Assembly (NCBI GenBank): GCA_947164965.1
Contig: CAMUYR010000036.1
Coordinates: forward strand, 1 to 34,916
DNA: 34,916 nt
Direction of reading: 5' to 3'
Source: an uncultured Prevotella sp.
GTDB lineage: Bacteria; Bacteroidota; Bacteroidia; Bacteroidales; Bacteroidaceae
Made by a program: the position numbers and the translations under genes. Positions 17,494 through 26,483 of the stretch are shown here, piece after piece; the stretch's first letter is position 1, and each line of letters begins with the position of its first letter. The notes beneath the pieces are model-generated. The model saw nothing but the letters and a program-made list of their open reading frames with translations, searched no databases and was not told where the DNA came from.

Positions 17494-18642
17494 ATGGAAT
17501 TAAACGAACCCTTTGAGTCTCAAATAAACCGAAGTGATTTCAAAATCTTGATTGTCGACGATGTGGTCAGCAATGTCCTGCTGCTCAAAATCCTGTTGAC
17601 AAACGAGAAATTCCAGGTGTGTACGGCTAATAATGGTAACATGTGTATCGAACAGGCCAAGAAGGAACACCCCGATCTGATTCTGTTGGATGTGATGATG
17701 CCCGATCTGAATGGATTCGACACAGCAGTTATTTTGAAGAAAGATCCGGAAACAGTCGATATTCCCATTATTTTCCTGACTGCACTTAATAATCCTCAAG
17801 ACTTGGTGAAAGGTTTCCAGGTGGGTGCTAATGACTTCCTGACCAAGCCGTTCAACAAAGAAGAATTGGTGATGCGTGTGATGCACCAGATTCAGTTGGT
17901 GGCAGCCAAGCGCATTATTGTCCAGCAGAATGAGGAGTTGAAGCGTACGATATCGAATCGTGACAAGATGTATTCGGTTATTGCCCATGACCTTCGTTCA
18001 CCTATGGCCAGTATCCGTATGGTGTTGAATCTTGCAGTCAACGTGGTGTCTCCGGAAACGGTAGGTGACGAGATCTTCAGTCTTTTGGATAAGGCTAATC
18101 GCGAGTCGGAAGAAACCCACGACTTGTTGGACAACCTGCTGAAGTGGACGAAGAGTCAGACAGGTCGTCTGAATGTCGTCTATCAGGATATTGATCTGAA
18201 CGATGTGGTTCCTGGTGTTGTTGATATCTTCAGGATGATAGCCGAGATGAAGAAAATCAATCTTCAGTATTTGTCATCGGATGAGAATCTGGTGGTTCAT
18301 GCCGATAATGATATGATCAAGACGATTATTCGTAATTTGATATCGAATGCCATCAAGTTTACGCCAGAAGGAAAGAGTATTGAAGTGTTCTGCAAGCGTG
18401 AAGGCGACTTTGCCCGTATCAGCGTTCGCGACCACGGTGTAGGTATCGAGCCCGAGCGTTTGGATAGTATCTTCCATAAGGGTGAAACGACATACGGTAC
18501 AGGTGGCGAGGAAGGCTCAGGATTGGGTCTTCAGCTCTGTCAGGATTTTGCCCGCAAGAATGGTGGCGATGCCCAGGTGGAATCAGTGTTAGGCGAGGGT
18601 TCTACCTTTAGCTTTACTGTTCCTTTGAAGAAAGAAGCATAA
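17494..18642 (+). CDS. Response regulator-histidine kinase hybrid (REC-HisKA-HATPase)
   Basis: This 382-residue cytoplasmic signalling protein has a receiver domain first (about 15-135), with acidic pocket Asp22-Asp23, phospho-acceptor Asp66 in LLDVMMPD and Lys118 in FLTKPF. A coiled linker leads to a HisKA domain with His165 in SVIAHDLRSPMASIR, then an ATPase domain with N box NLISNAIKF, G1 DHGVGI and G2 GSGLGLQL. There are no membrane segments. REC in front of the kinase means phosphorylation by another kinase probably controls its activity, as in phosphorelays. No partner is adjacent and no output domain is present, so the target is unknown. Confidence 0.92.
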   Translation: MELNEPFESQINRSDFKILIVDDVVSNVLLLKILLTNEKFQVCTANNGNMCIEQAKKEHPDLILLDVMMPDLNGFDTAVILKKDPETVDIPIIFLTALNNPQDLVKGFQVGANDFLTKPFNKEELVMRVMHQIQLVAAKRIIVQQNEELKRTISNRDKMYSVIAHDLRSPMASIRMVLNLAVNVVSPETVGDEIFSLLDKANRESEETHDLLDNLLKWTKSQTGRLNVVYQDIDLNDVVPGVVDIFRMIAEMKKINLQYLSSDENLVVHADNDMIKTIIRNLISNAIKFTPEGKSIEVFCKREGDFARISVRDHGVGIEPERLDSIFHKGETTYGTGGEEGSGLGLQLCQDFARKNGGDAQVESVLGEGSTFSFTVPLKKEA

Positions 18643-18678
18643 TTTTAATGATTAAATAGTAATAATTTGGCAAAAAGT

Positions 18679-18709
18679 TTTGTTAATTCACTGAAATGTA
18701 GTAACTTTG
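18679..18709 (+). promoter_or_regulatory. Promoter of the infC-rpmI-rplT operon
   Basis: TTTG at 18679-18682 and TAACTTTG at 18702-18709 have a 19-bp spacer. The infC start lies about 25 bp downstream. The leader is too short for the long infC autoregulatory structure known in other phyla. Confidence 0.8.
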
Positions 18710-18733
18710 CAGCCGATTTCGAAAAAATAGTTG

Positions 18734-19432
18734 ATGAAGAACGATAAAATGAAGAATCAGTACCGCGTTAACGAGCAGATTCGTGTACGTGAAGTCCGCA
18801 TCGTTGGCGATGAAGGAAGTACTGTGGTTCCAACCCGTCAGGCTCTTGATATGGCGCATGATCAGGGTGTGGATCTTGTCGAGATTTCTCCCAATGCCAA
18901 CCCTCCCGTTTGTCGTCTTATCGACTATTCGAAGTTCCTCTATCAGCAGAAGAAGCGCCAGAAGGAAATGAAGGCCAAGCAAGTGAAGGTAGAGGTTAAG
19001 GAGATTCGATTCGGTCCTCAGACTGATGAGCATGACTATCAGTTCAAGCTGAAGCATGCAAAGGAATTCCTGGAGGAAGGTAATAAGGTTCGTGCCTATG
19101 TGTTCTTCCGCGGACGTTCCATCCTGTTTAAGGAGCAAGGCGAAGTGTTGCTGTTACGTTTTGCCAACGATCTCGAGGAGTGCGGAAAGGTAGAGGGAAT
19201 GCCCTCGCTCGAAGGCAAGAAGATGTTCCTCTATCTGGCTCCAAAGAAAGCTGGCGTAGCAAAGAAGAGTCAGCAGGCTCGCGACCGTGAGGCATCCGAG
19301 CTGGAAGCAAAAGAGGCAGCCAAGCAGGCTAAGCAAGAGGCTGAGGCTGAAAAATCATCCAATGGTGGTTTGTTTGCTAATGCCAAGATCAGTGCTGATG
19401 CTCTGAAGAAGCTGACGGAGACTGACGAATAG
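18734..19432 (+). CDS. infC: Translation initiation factor IF-3
   Basis: IF-3 binds the 30S subunit, keeps it apart from 50S and checks initiator tRNA pairing. The N-domain (about 10-80, with [19 protein letters not shown]) and C-domain (about 85-180, with [20 protein letters not shown]) are intact. A charged Ala/Glu/Lys tail extends past about 185, as seen in Bacteroidota. The ATG at 18734 is my choice. A TTG lies one codon earlier (18731), and an inner ATG at 18749 is also possible. IF-3 genes elsewhere use rare start codons for self-regulation, so the TTG deserves attention. It is first in an operon with L35 and L20. Confidence 0.95.
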   Translation: MKNDKMKNQYRVNEQIRVREVRIVGDEGSTVVPTRQALDMAHDQGVDLVEISPNANPPVCRLIDYSKFLYQQKKRQKEMKAKQVKVEVKEIRFGPQTDEHDYQFKLKHAKEFLEEGNKVRAYVFFRGRSILFKEQGEVLLLRFANDLEECGKVEGMPSLEGKKMFLYLAPKKAGVAKKSQQARDREASELEAKEAAKQAKQEAEAEKSSNGGLFANAKISADALKKLTETDE

Positions 19433-19510
19433 AAATGGAAAAGAGAAGGTGGCGCGCCCGGTATATGCGTAGCTGCCGATTATTAATAACAATTTAAATT
19501 TTAAAAAACA

Positions 19511-19708
19511 ATGCCAAAAGTAAAGACAAATTCCGGTGCCAAGAAGAGATTCTCATTCACCGGTTCAGGTAAGATCAAGAGACACCATGCTTACCACAGT
19601 CACATTCTGACTAAGAAGACCAAGAAGCAGAAGCGCAACTTGGTAGGTTATTCTATCGTTGATAACTCAAACATGAAGCAGGTTCGCGACCTGTTGTGTC
19701 TCCGTTAA
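19511..19708 (+). CDS. rpmI: 50S ribosomal protein L35 (bL35)
   Basis: The 65-residue basic protein begins [20 protein letters not shown], the family signature, and carries the Lys-rich [10 protein letters not shown] stretch. It is a structural protein of the large ribosomal subunit. It sits between infC and rplT in the conserved bacterial order, 78 bp after infC and 37 bp before rplT. Confidence 0.97.
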   Translation: MPKVKTNSGAKKRFSFTGSGKIKRHHAYHSHILTKKTKKQKRNLVGYSIVDNSNMKQVRDLLCLR

Positions 19709-19745
19709 TTCACCTATTGTCAAACATTAAAAAGTAAAGAAAACT

Positions 19746-20090
19746 ATGCCAAGATCAGTTAATCACGTTGCATCAAGAGCAAAACGTAAAAGAATTCTGA
19801 AACTCACTCGCGGTTACTTTGGTGCCCGCAAGAATGTTTGGACAGTAGCCAAGAACACTTGGGAGAAGGGTCTTACCTACGCTTATCGCGATCGTAAGAA
19901 CAAGAAGCGCACTTTCCGTGCCCTGTGGATTCAGCGTATCAACGCTGCAGCCCGTCAGGAGGGTCTGAGCTATTCAGCTCTCATGGGTAAGTTGGCTAAG
20001 GCTGGTATCGAGATCAACCGTAAGGTGCTCGCTGACCTCGCCCTCAACAATCCCGAGGCATTCAAGGCCATTGTGGAGAAGGTTAAGTAA
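19746..20090 (+). CDS. rplT: 50S ribosomal protein L20 (bL20)
   Basis: The 114-residue protein begins [20 protein letters not shown] and contains [11 protein letters not shown] and [13 protein letters not shown], hallmarks of L20. It binds 23S rRNA early in large-subunit assembly and in some bacteria represses its own operon. It is last in the infC operon and is followed by a strong terminator. This marks the right end of the core-genome stretch. Confidence 0.97.
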   Translation: MPRSVNHVASRAKRKRILKLTRGYFGARKNVWTVAKNTWEKGLTYAYRDRKNKKRTFRALWIQRINAAARQEGLSYSALMGKLAKAGIEINRKVLADLALNNPEAFKAIVEKVK

Positions 20091-20114
20091 ACCGAACACT
20101 TTTTTGTTCATGAT

Positions 20115-20150
20115 AAAAACTGCAGACTCATAAGAGCCTGCAGTTTTTCT
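20115..20150 (+). terminator. Terminator of the infC operon
   Basis: An 11-bp stem (20115-20125 with 20138-20148) extends by three more pairs after one mismatch around the loop ATAA, and has a T-rich 3' side. It may also act on the opposite strand. Confidence 0.85.
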
Positions 20151-20162
20151 TTTGCAAAGTTA

Positions 20163-20472
20163 AATGAGAATACAAAGGATGCCAACAAGCAGACTTGGCA
20201 GAAAGCCGAAATCGACAAACTGGCACAGGCATCCATGTTTGACAAACTCATGAACAGTGGTTTAAGTCCCGCTAGAATAGGCCAATACCATTGAAGCCTT
20301 CCTCGCTTTCGATGGTGGCGACAGAGATCAGTTATGTGTGGACATCTGGAACAAAGCCAAGCCCCAGGTTGAGTATTATTGGCAGGACAGTACCCTTAGT
20401 GCGCTCGAAGAGCTACGCACCAAGGAACTGTATGGTCAGAACTATAGTCATGGACGTGGACGAGGTTTGTAA
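20163..20472 (+). pseudogene. Decayed gene fragment, family not recognised
   Basis: Two adjacent frames look like coding remains. The first reads KDANKQTWQKAEIDKLAQAS and continues to a TGA at 20292-20294. The second reads EAFLAFDGGDRDQLCVDIWN and goes on through WQDSTLSALEELRTKELYG to a TAA at 20470-20472. Neither has a convincing start, and a frame change near 20290 separates them, so this is probably a frameshifted, 5'-truncated gene. It lies just past the rplT terminator, at the boundary between core and accessory DNA. I cannot name its family. Confidence 0.5.
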
Positions 20473-20480
20473 TATGCGAA

Positions 20481-20510
20481 TTGGGGCAACGAGATTGCCC
20501 CAATTTCTTT
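20481..20510. terminator. Hairpin terminator at the end of the accessory operon
   Basis: TTGGGGCAA (20481-20489) and TTGCCCCAA (20495-20503) form a perfect 9-bp stem with a 5-nt loop and a T-rich tail on the plus strand. It lies between the pseudogene and the convergent minus-strand gene that ends at 20515. Confidence 0.75.
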
Positions 20511-20514
20511 AATG

Positions 20515-20946
20515 TTATGTACGGAACATTCTTTTTCCGCTATCAACTGTCTGATTTGGCTCTTCCAACCATATCATCCCCCTTTGGAAAGGCTCACTTT
20601 CTGTAATTGACAGAAGTTCAATGTTAAAGCATTCTATAGTAAGAATGACACCATCAAAGACAAATTCATAAAGATTCTTGTAGTATTCATTTCTCTTAAC
20701 CTCGATGCCATAGATATAGTCATTGCCAATCTCTGGCTGGAAATTGAATCTGATAAGGTTTGAGAACCTTAGTGTAATGTCATACACTTTGTTATCATCC
20801 ATCTCATACAAAGTATTGACTACAACTACCAAATCATCTTCGTTCAAGTCAAACCGTTTGATGACAGCATCATGCATTTGGTAGCTTTCACCAAATTTCT
20901 CTGTAAATTGATGCCAGTTCTTGATTTCATTAATTACATTTGCCAT
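20515..20946 (-). CDS. Imm50-like small protein
   Basis: The 143-residue acidic protein has an alternating beta-strand pattern: MHDAVIKRFDL, then LVVVVNTLYE, DITLRFSNL and FVFDGVILTIECFNIELLSI. This resembles the Imm50-type immunity fold, in which a DA/DS motif opens a run of strands; the match is by eye and weak. There is no signal peptide. It is the last gene of a leftward run and starts 48 bp after the DUF5677-like gene. If the block is a defence system, this could be an immunity or accessory protein; if not, it is an orphan immunity gene. Confidence 0.55.
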   Translation of the reverse strand: MANVINEIKNWHQFTEKFGESYQMHDAVIKRFDLNEDDLVVVVNTLYEMDDNKVYDITLRFSNLIRFNFQPEIGNDYIYGIEVKRNEYYKNLYEFVFDGVILTIECFNIELLSITESEPFQRGMIWLEEPNQTVDSGKRMFRT

Positions 20947-20994
20947 AGTACATGCTTGCTCTATCCACCATCAATATAATCTCCGTTCGCTCCA

Positions 20995-21837
20995 TCACTC
21001 TTTCAAATACTTCATCACATTGCTTTCTAAATCCGCATGAGTTCTTAACCGCTCTTTCACATCAGGTTCCTCCAAGCCTTTCATTATATATTCCTTATCA
21101 TCTGCAAAATACTCCTTTATATATTCGTCGAATCTTCCCATTAGAAAAATGGCATCATCGACGGCCATAGAATATGATTTTGAATCGACATTATAATATG
21201 CGTTGCTCATACTGAGGCCATGAGCAAACTGCGAATAGAAATTGAAGAAATCAAAATCATTTGCATCTTTATCCTCAATCATTTGATGCATTTCTTTCCA
21301 AGAGTATTGGTTTCTTCTTGCGCTACAGAAGTCCTTGAATTTCCAGTTCTTGTTTTTTACTATCATGTTGAATGCCTCGTTGTCTGCTTCTTTCAACGGC
21401 GAAGCATTAATCAAAGATTCCAGTTTATCTATTCGCTCTTGGCATAGTGTTGCCATTTCCTCCGAGTGAGCCTTTTCCTCCTCATCTTCATCCCCGAAAC
21501 CGGAAATCCATAATTCCTTTAGTTTCTCTGCGCCATCAAGAACATAAAGATAATGGCGCAACATTCTCCAGTCAGCATTTTTCTCCAGATATATCAAACG
21601 AAAAAGCGAAACATTGTCTGCAAGCATCCTAAGAATGCAGTGAGCAGATACGTAGTCGTTCTTTTGAACCAACTGCAAGAATGAGGAAAAAGATTTTGTC
21701 CGCTGATAGCAAAAGCAAACCACATATCCCTTTATATCTTCAAAAGAAGGATTACGATACTTCTTCAGCAATCTACTAACCGTATTTCGGAAGTAGATGT
21801 ATGAAAACATAAAATCGTGATAGCGGGCAAACATCAT
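20995..21837 (-). CDS. DUF5677-like helical protein
   Basis: The likely start is the Met-Met-Phe-Ala-Arg-Tyr segment at 21837, giving 280 residues; the frame stays open to 21912 but would then overlap the upstream gene. The protein is nearly all helical. It has YQRTKSFSSFLQLVQKNDYV and ILRMLADNVSLFRLIYLEKN near residues 45-85, reminiscent of DUF5677 proteins and of the Abi-like helical families often seen in defence loci. A later segment has QFAHGLSMSNAYY, with the His typical of such folds. Only 4 bp separate it from the GIY-YIG gene, so they are co-transcribed. The function is unknown. Confidence 0.65.
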   Translation of the reverse strand: MMFARYHDFMFSYIYFRNTVSRLLKKYRNPSFEDIKGYVVCFCYQRTKSFSSFLQLVQKNDYVSAHCILRMLADNVSLFRLIYLEKNADWRMLRHYLYVLDGAEKLKELWISGFGDEDEEEKAHSEEMATLCQERIDKLESLINASPLKEADNEAFNMIVKNKNWKFKDFCSARRNQYSWKEMHQMIEDKDANDFDFFNFYSQFAHGLSMSNAYYNVDSKSYSMAVDDAIFLMGRFDEYIKEYFADDKEYIMKGLEEPDVKERLRTHADLESNVMKYLKE

Positions 21838-21841
21838 CTTT

Positions 21842-22471
21842 TTATTCTTCAAACGGATAAGTTTCGTCGTAAATGTCGCCCAGCAGCTTGTCGTTGTAAA
21901 GCCAGTGGGCACCGGGGGAGATATGCCTCACCTTGTAGCCTTTCAGCTTGGCGGAGAGCGCACTGATGGACGATTCCTCGCCCTCATAGCTGACCTTCCG
22001 CTCCGAGACAATCGTAACGGACACCGTGGGGTCGTCCTTCCACGTCAGCTTGTCGCCCTTCTGCATCCCCATTTCATAGAAGTTGAGCGGAGGACGATGC
22101 ACCTGAGCCTTTGCCGATGCAGCCTTGTCGTCGTCGGTCAGGTCGTTCTGTATCTCGTCGCTCACTTCTTCCGTCACGTCGGTATGATGGAACAGTTCAA
22201 GAATGGCCTTTGCCTGCTCCACCTGAATACGGAAGAACTCGCGGTTCTGATTGATGCGCTGCGGGGCAAAGGCCGTGTGCAGGGCTTTCTCAATTTTGGC
22301 GCAGTCGCCTTTCTTCACCTTGCAAGCGAACTGGCACTCAAAGGGAACGGGAACGCCCGTCGTATAGAGTTCCTTCATCCTCTTGTCTATGTCTTCCTGC
22401 GTCGTCATGCCTATCTTCACAAGGCCTGGCATTACAGGATTGGTTAAAAGATAAACTATTCCGTATTCCAT
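21842..22471 (-). CDS. GIY-YIG (T5orf172-like) nuclease with RAMA/DUF4357-like tail
   Basis: The N-terminus reads MEYGIVYLLTNPVMPGLVKI, with the GIY-like GIVYLL and YIG-like VKIGMT spaced as in the T5orf172/MUG113 branch of GIY-YIG nucleases. An Asn-Arg-Glu-Phe-Phe motif near residue 77 supplies the conserved Glu. The C-terminal part (about 135-205) ends with ISALSAKLKGYKVRHISPGA followed by HWLYNDKLL, resembling the RAMA/DUF4357 modules attached to restriction and modification enzymes. The 209-residue protein overlaps the DUF2971 gene by 16 bp. I infer a DNA-targeting role, perhaps recognition of modified DNA, within the restriction-like cluster. Confidence 0.8.
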   Translation of the reverse strand: MEYGIVYLLTNPVMPGLVKIGMTTQEDIDKRMKELYTTGVPVPFECQFACKVKKGDCAKIEKALHTAFAPQRINQNREFFRIQVEQAKAILELFHHTDVTEEVSDEIQNDLTDDDKAASAKAQVHRPPLNFYEMGMQKGDKLTWKDDPTVSVTIVSERKVSYEGEESSISALSAKLKGYKVRHISPGAHWLYNDKLLGDIYDETYPFEE

Positions 22472-23235
22472 ATATTAATTTTATTATCGTTAATGTATTT
22501 CATTTCTTTTTGTAATTCTTCTTTGTCGCAAAGCGTCATAGAATTTAACTCACGAATATCCAGACCACTTACATTTAAGTAGGAGATTTTTTTTGTATCC
22601 ATTACTATTTGTTTAACAGATTGCAATGTAATATCATCTTCTCCCAAAACATAAATAGCAGTAATTGCATTGGAAATATCAAGATATTCGCAATTCTTAC
22701 TAATATAACGATATTCATTTTCAGCTTCCCAATGCGGATGCTTTTGAAAAAAAAGTTGCATTCTGTTCTTAATGACAAATTCTTGCGCGGCATCTTCCTT
22801 TTCCGCATCAACTCCACATAGATGTATTGGAGCAAGAATGCTATTATAATCTACCTTTTCCTCATAGATCTTTGCTCCATTGGGAAATGGAATGACTTTC
22901 GTACTCTCTATTTCTATACAAACGCCACTTCTTTGATAATCTCTTGCATAGTGTCCCCACATTGAAGGAGAAGCATAGCCTTTTATATCTTCATAATCCA
23001 AACAAAAACTTAGTTGATGATACCTCTCTACTTCTTCAAAAACATTTCTTGAAAATAGCTTCAATACTCCTGGTGGGTATTTTTTTCCATTATACTCTAG
23101 GCTTGATAGAGTAAATTTATATGTTTTTTCTCTCTCATAAACATCATTACAATTTGTCCATTGTGAAAAATTCAACCTTTGCTGAATCCAAATTGAACAA
23201 AAATTGGTAAATGTAGTATAATGATATAACTTCAT
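22456..23235 (-). CDS. DUF2971 family protein
   Basis: The 259-residue protein begins MKLYHYTTFTNFCSIWIQQR, the typical DUF2971 opening. It contains MWGHYARDYQRSGVCIEIES (about residues 92-111), matching the family's W-H-Y-A-...-G-x-C-x-E core. DUF2971 proteins are often found in defence islands and near toxins, and some groups suspect a link to ADP-ribosyl-like chemistry; no activity is proven to my knowledge. The gene is A/T-rich relative to its neighbours, suggesting separate origin. It begins 27 bp after the restriction enzyme gene and overlaps the GIY-YIG gene at its end. Confidence 0.85.
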   Translation of the reverse strand: MKLYHYTTFTNFCSIWIQQRLNFSQWTNCNDVYEREKTYKFTLSSLEYNGKKYPPGVLKLFSRNVFEEVERYHQLSFCLDYEDIKGYASPSMWGHYARDYQRSGVCIEIESTKVIPFPNGAKIYEEKVDYNSILAPIHLCGVDAEKEDAAQEFVIKNRMQLFFQKHPHWEAENEYRYISKNCEYLDISNAITAIYVLGEDDITLQSVKQIVMDTKKISYLNVSGLDIRELNSMTLCDKEELQKEMKYINDNKINIWNTE

Positions 23236-23262
23236 CTTCTCTTTAATTTATGAGTATACTGT

Positions 23263-26200
23263 TTAAAGAGTATTTTCACTTTGGGTATGTAATATGCAGT
23301 CAATCTCTTGCATCAGTTGCTCCGTCTGCTGCAGCACGTAGATGATGCGCTGGTAGTGTTTCACATCCTCGAAACTGAGAGTGAGGCCTTTGCGGTCTTT
23401 CAACCACTTTTGGGCTGGCTGGTAGCCACCAATGAAGAAGTTCCAAGCTGATTCTGGTACACCCTCGAAGTATTGCTCGCTATTGATATAGACGCGATTA
23501 TCCTGCCAACGATAGCAGTCCACTTGTAAAGTTCCTGCTTGTGGGAATGATACACCTGTTGAATTAGGTAGGTCTTCCATAAGGTGCAACTGTCGTAGTT
23601 CTTCGCCCTTTTCTACCAAATCACGGAACTTTTCCCAGGCCGTTGGATAAGGGATGCGTGGAAAATCTATCTTTAGGAATTCCTTGTAACGTTCGCGATA
23701 AGATGGGCTGTGAAGTACGGCATAGATATAATCGAAAAGGTCTTGCGGATACAGAACACCATTGTATTCTGATGTTGGGTCAACCAAGACGTTGTCGTCA
23801 TAGCATGGGAGGTAGTTCAGCCCCTTGGCAATACTATCATACAAGTCTTTGTTGAAGTTGACAATGCGCTCTTCTTTTCCCATGTTTTCTTTGGATAAAT
23901 AGAGGGGGAAAATATAGCCTCCACCTAATCTGCTTGCTGAGGCAATCAAATTCATATCAGATACTGAGTCAGTAACAAAAGCATATCGCCAGTCTGATTG
24001 GCACTGCTTAGAAACGACTAGTCCAACATTTCCTCCTTTTGCCAAATGTTTCATCAGGTCATAGACAGGAAAAGCAATAAAACCTTTCGACATGTCAGTA
24101 AAGTAAGTCCATTTCATGTCAAAAGGTCGGTATAGTATGGGATGGATTAGTACTTCAGAGATGCCACACCTCTCGATATTAGCCTTTGCATAGGCAACCT
24201 TTTGGTCCCTACTTTCCGAAGTGATGTTATATTTTTCCTTTATTTCGTTTTCTGGTAGAGACTTGAAGTCGTTCAGTACTTTTATTAGTTCAGCCTTATT
24301 AGCTTGAAAAGCTATCTTATCTCGCTTTGAGCAAACACCAACACCACTGTTCACAAAAAGTTTGTTGATGGCAAATCCTTTATTATATTCCTCTTCTTCT
24401 GCAAAATCTTTATGGACGAAGAAATAGTAAGGTGCTTTGGGTTCAAGGGTTTCAAAACCTATTGATGCCAGCATATTAGAATCGAGCGTTTGGTACTTTT
24501 CTTGTCTTGTCTGTCCGTATAAACTACAATACTTGACTTCTGCCAATTTCCCTTTTCCCTTCTTGTTGTTTTTTACAAGAATGTTAATACATACGCCTTG
24601 CCTTATATCAAAGACATTTTCGTCTTCTGAGTTTTTAGTTTCCCCTGAGGTCGTGTTACCATGTAAATTAACGATGTAGATTTTGTCGAAAGAGTTCAGC
24701 AGTTGCCATCGCATACCGCGAAAGGTCTGTCCGTCAAGATATGTGTGAGGATTAATGAATCCTATGACACCTCCAGCCTCATTGCGATTGATATACGACA
24801 TAGCAAGACCTATGAATTTCACTTCATCGCTATTAAGCCATTTAGTGTCTGGGATGTTGATAGATGTTCCTGGCTCCAGTTTAAACTTCTCAATGAGCTT
24901 TGACCCTAGTTTGCCATTCTGACTCTCTCCGCTATACGGCGGATTGCCAATCATCACCATTACAGGATAGTCACGCTTGATGACGTTGGCCTCAGTAGCC
25001 TCACGGCTCAGCCATTGGGCAAAGAGGGTGCGAGGTTCATTATTGCTCTCTTCGAGTGAGTTGGTCAGATAAACATGCAGACGTTTGTCTGTCTGGTGCT
25101 GATAGCCCGTTTCGCCAAGAAGCATATCAAGTTTGATATGGGCTACAGCATACGAAGCCATCAAAATTTCGAAGCCATTCAAGCGAGGCAACAGATGTTG
25201 CTCCACATATTGCTGCCAGATGCCTTGATTATCACGATAGCGGTCATATATCTGGTTAACCACCTCAGCAAGGAATGTACCAGTACCAGTAGCTGGGTCA
25301 AGTATTTGTACACGATGGAACTTGCGTTTCTCATGCTTCATGCCATCTGTGGTTCGCCTGTCGCGGCTTTGCTCCACAGCCACCTCACGTTCTATCATCG
25401 AGTAGTCTGCTAATCCCTCTGGTAGCCCAAACTCCTTCTGAAGTATCTCGTCCACAGCCCTGACGATGAAGCCTACGACAGGTTGTGGCGTGTACCATAC
25501 ACCTTTTGACTTGCGCAACTTTGGATTGTATTCAGAGAGGAAGTCCTCGTAGAAATGAATCATGGGGTCATGGTGCAGCTTGTCACGGCTATAGCTCGCC
25601 ATTATCTTCTGTAGATTCGTGGCCTGGAATACTGTCACCAAATCATCTACTACCCATGCAATGCGCTCATCAAGGTCGTTGCCAGCCAAATTGTTGAATA
25701 TCTGACGCAGGAACGGATTGGTCTTAGGAATAAGACGCGCAGCCTCCTCACGGCTGAAATCCTCAGGAGTATCATCATGCAAGCGAGCGGCGAACATACC
25801 GTAGGCAATGGTTTGGGCATAGATGTCGGCAAAATCTTCAGGTTTTAGTTCTTGAATAAGCACATCCTTGAATGCCTGATATTGTCCTCGAAGATTCTCG
25901 TTGGCATAGCTGTCTGTATCGTCATTCATCGCTTGCTCGATGATATTCTCCAACAACCGTGCCTTGCCTGCCATCAGTTTAGCCAAACGTGAGGCAGACG
26001 TAATACTTTGTATTGCATTACTGCCTACATGCTCTATGAGATTAAGGAACTTTTCTTCATTCTCATTGATGGGTACAATCTTGTCACCCTTCACCTCAGC
26101 TATACGTACACTATCGATAAACTCACCATGCTCGTACAGGTGGAAGTCCAAATAGTCTGTGAAGATGATATAGTCGAGAGCCTGCTTATAACGGGTAAAC

Positions 26201-26466
26201 TGCTCCTTGTGCCCATGAGGATTGCGCCCGTCAAGGTCATTGTCGCCAATATCTTTTGCCTCAATATAGAACACTGGCATACCGTCCTTACGACTGGCTA
26301 TATAGTCAGGCGCACCGCACTTCTCCCTTTTGGGCTCGTTCACGATGCGAAGTTTCGGCAACAGGCTTTGCATTAACTGCTCTAATACGCCTCTATAGGT
26401 GTGCTCTGTGGCATTGCCTGCTCTGAATTTCTGATTGACGGTGCTGATATATTCTTTTATGTCCAT
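23263..26466 (-). CDS. Single-chain restriction-modification enzyme (PD-ExK nuclease + N6-adenine MTase + ISP-type C-terminus)
   Basis: Starting at MDIKEYISTV (26466), the protein has 1067 residues; the frame is open to 26496. The N-terminal nuclease shows Pro53-Asp54 and Glu69-x-Lys71 (GAPDYIASRK and YIEAKD), the PD-(D/E)XK catalytic set. A helical connector (about 150-330) leads to an amino-methyltransferase with SAM motif I DPATGTGTFLAEV (about 385-400) and catalytic NPPYSG (about 507). The last 150 residues (FPRIPYPTAWEKFRDL, then FFIGGYQPAQKWLKDRKG) match the C-terminal domain of type ISP enzymes. No SF2 helicase is present, unlike true ISP enzymes of about 1600 residues, so I call it IIG-like. 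It sits 17 bp after the HNH gene. Confidence 0.9.
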   Translation of the reverse strand: MDIKEYISTVNQKFRAGNATEHTYRGVLEQLMQSLLPKLRIVNEPKREKCGAPDYIASRKDGMPVFYIEAKDIGDNDLDGRNPHGHKEQFTRYKQALDYIIFTDYLDFHLYEHGEFIDSVRIAEVKGDKIVPINENEEKFLNLIEHVGSNAIQSITSASRLAKLMAGKARLLENIIEQAMNDDTDSYANENLRGQYQAFKDVLIQELKPEDFADIYAQTIAYGMFAARLHDDTPEDFSREEAARLIPKTNPFLRQIFNNLAGNDLDERIAWVVDDLVTVFQATNLQKIMASYSRDKLHHDPMIHFYEDFLSEYNPKLRKSKGVWYTPQPVVGFIVRAVDEILQKEFGLPEGLADYSMIEREVAVEQSRDRRTTDGMKHEKRKFHRVQILDPATGTGTFLAEVVNQIYDRYRDNQGIWQQYVEQHLLPRLNGFEILMASYAVAHIKLDMLLGETGYQHQTDKRLHVYLTNSLEESNNEPRTLFAQWLSREATEANVIKRDYPVMVMIGNPPYSGESQNGKLGSKLIEKFKLEPGTSINIPDTKWLNSDEVKFIGLAMSYINRNEAGGVIGFINPHTYLDGQTFRGMRWQLLNSFDKIYIVNLHGNTTSGETKNSEDENVFDIRQGVCINILVKNNKKGKGKLAEVKYCSLYGQTRQEKYQTLDSNMLASIGFETLEPKAPYYFFVHKDFAEEEEYNKGFAINKLFVNSGVGVCSKRDKIAFQANKAELIKVLNDFKSLPENEIKEKYNITSESRDQKVAYAKANIERCGISEVLIHPILYRPFDMKWTYFTDMSKGFIAFPVYDLMKHLAKGGNVGLVVSKQCQSDWRYAFVTDSVSDMNLIASASRLGGGYIFPLYLSKENMGKEERIVNFNKDLYDSIAKGLNYLPCYDDNVLVDPTSEYNGVLYPQDLFDYIYAVLHSPSYRERYKEFLKIDFPRIPYPTAWEKFRDLVEKGEELRQLHLMEDLPNSTGVSFPQAGTLQVDCYRWQDNRVYINSEQYFEGVPESAWNFFIGGYQPAQKWLKDRKGLTLSFEDVKHYQRIIYVLQQTEQLMQEIDCILHTQSENTL

Positions 26467-26483
26467 AATGAATACGTAATAAA

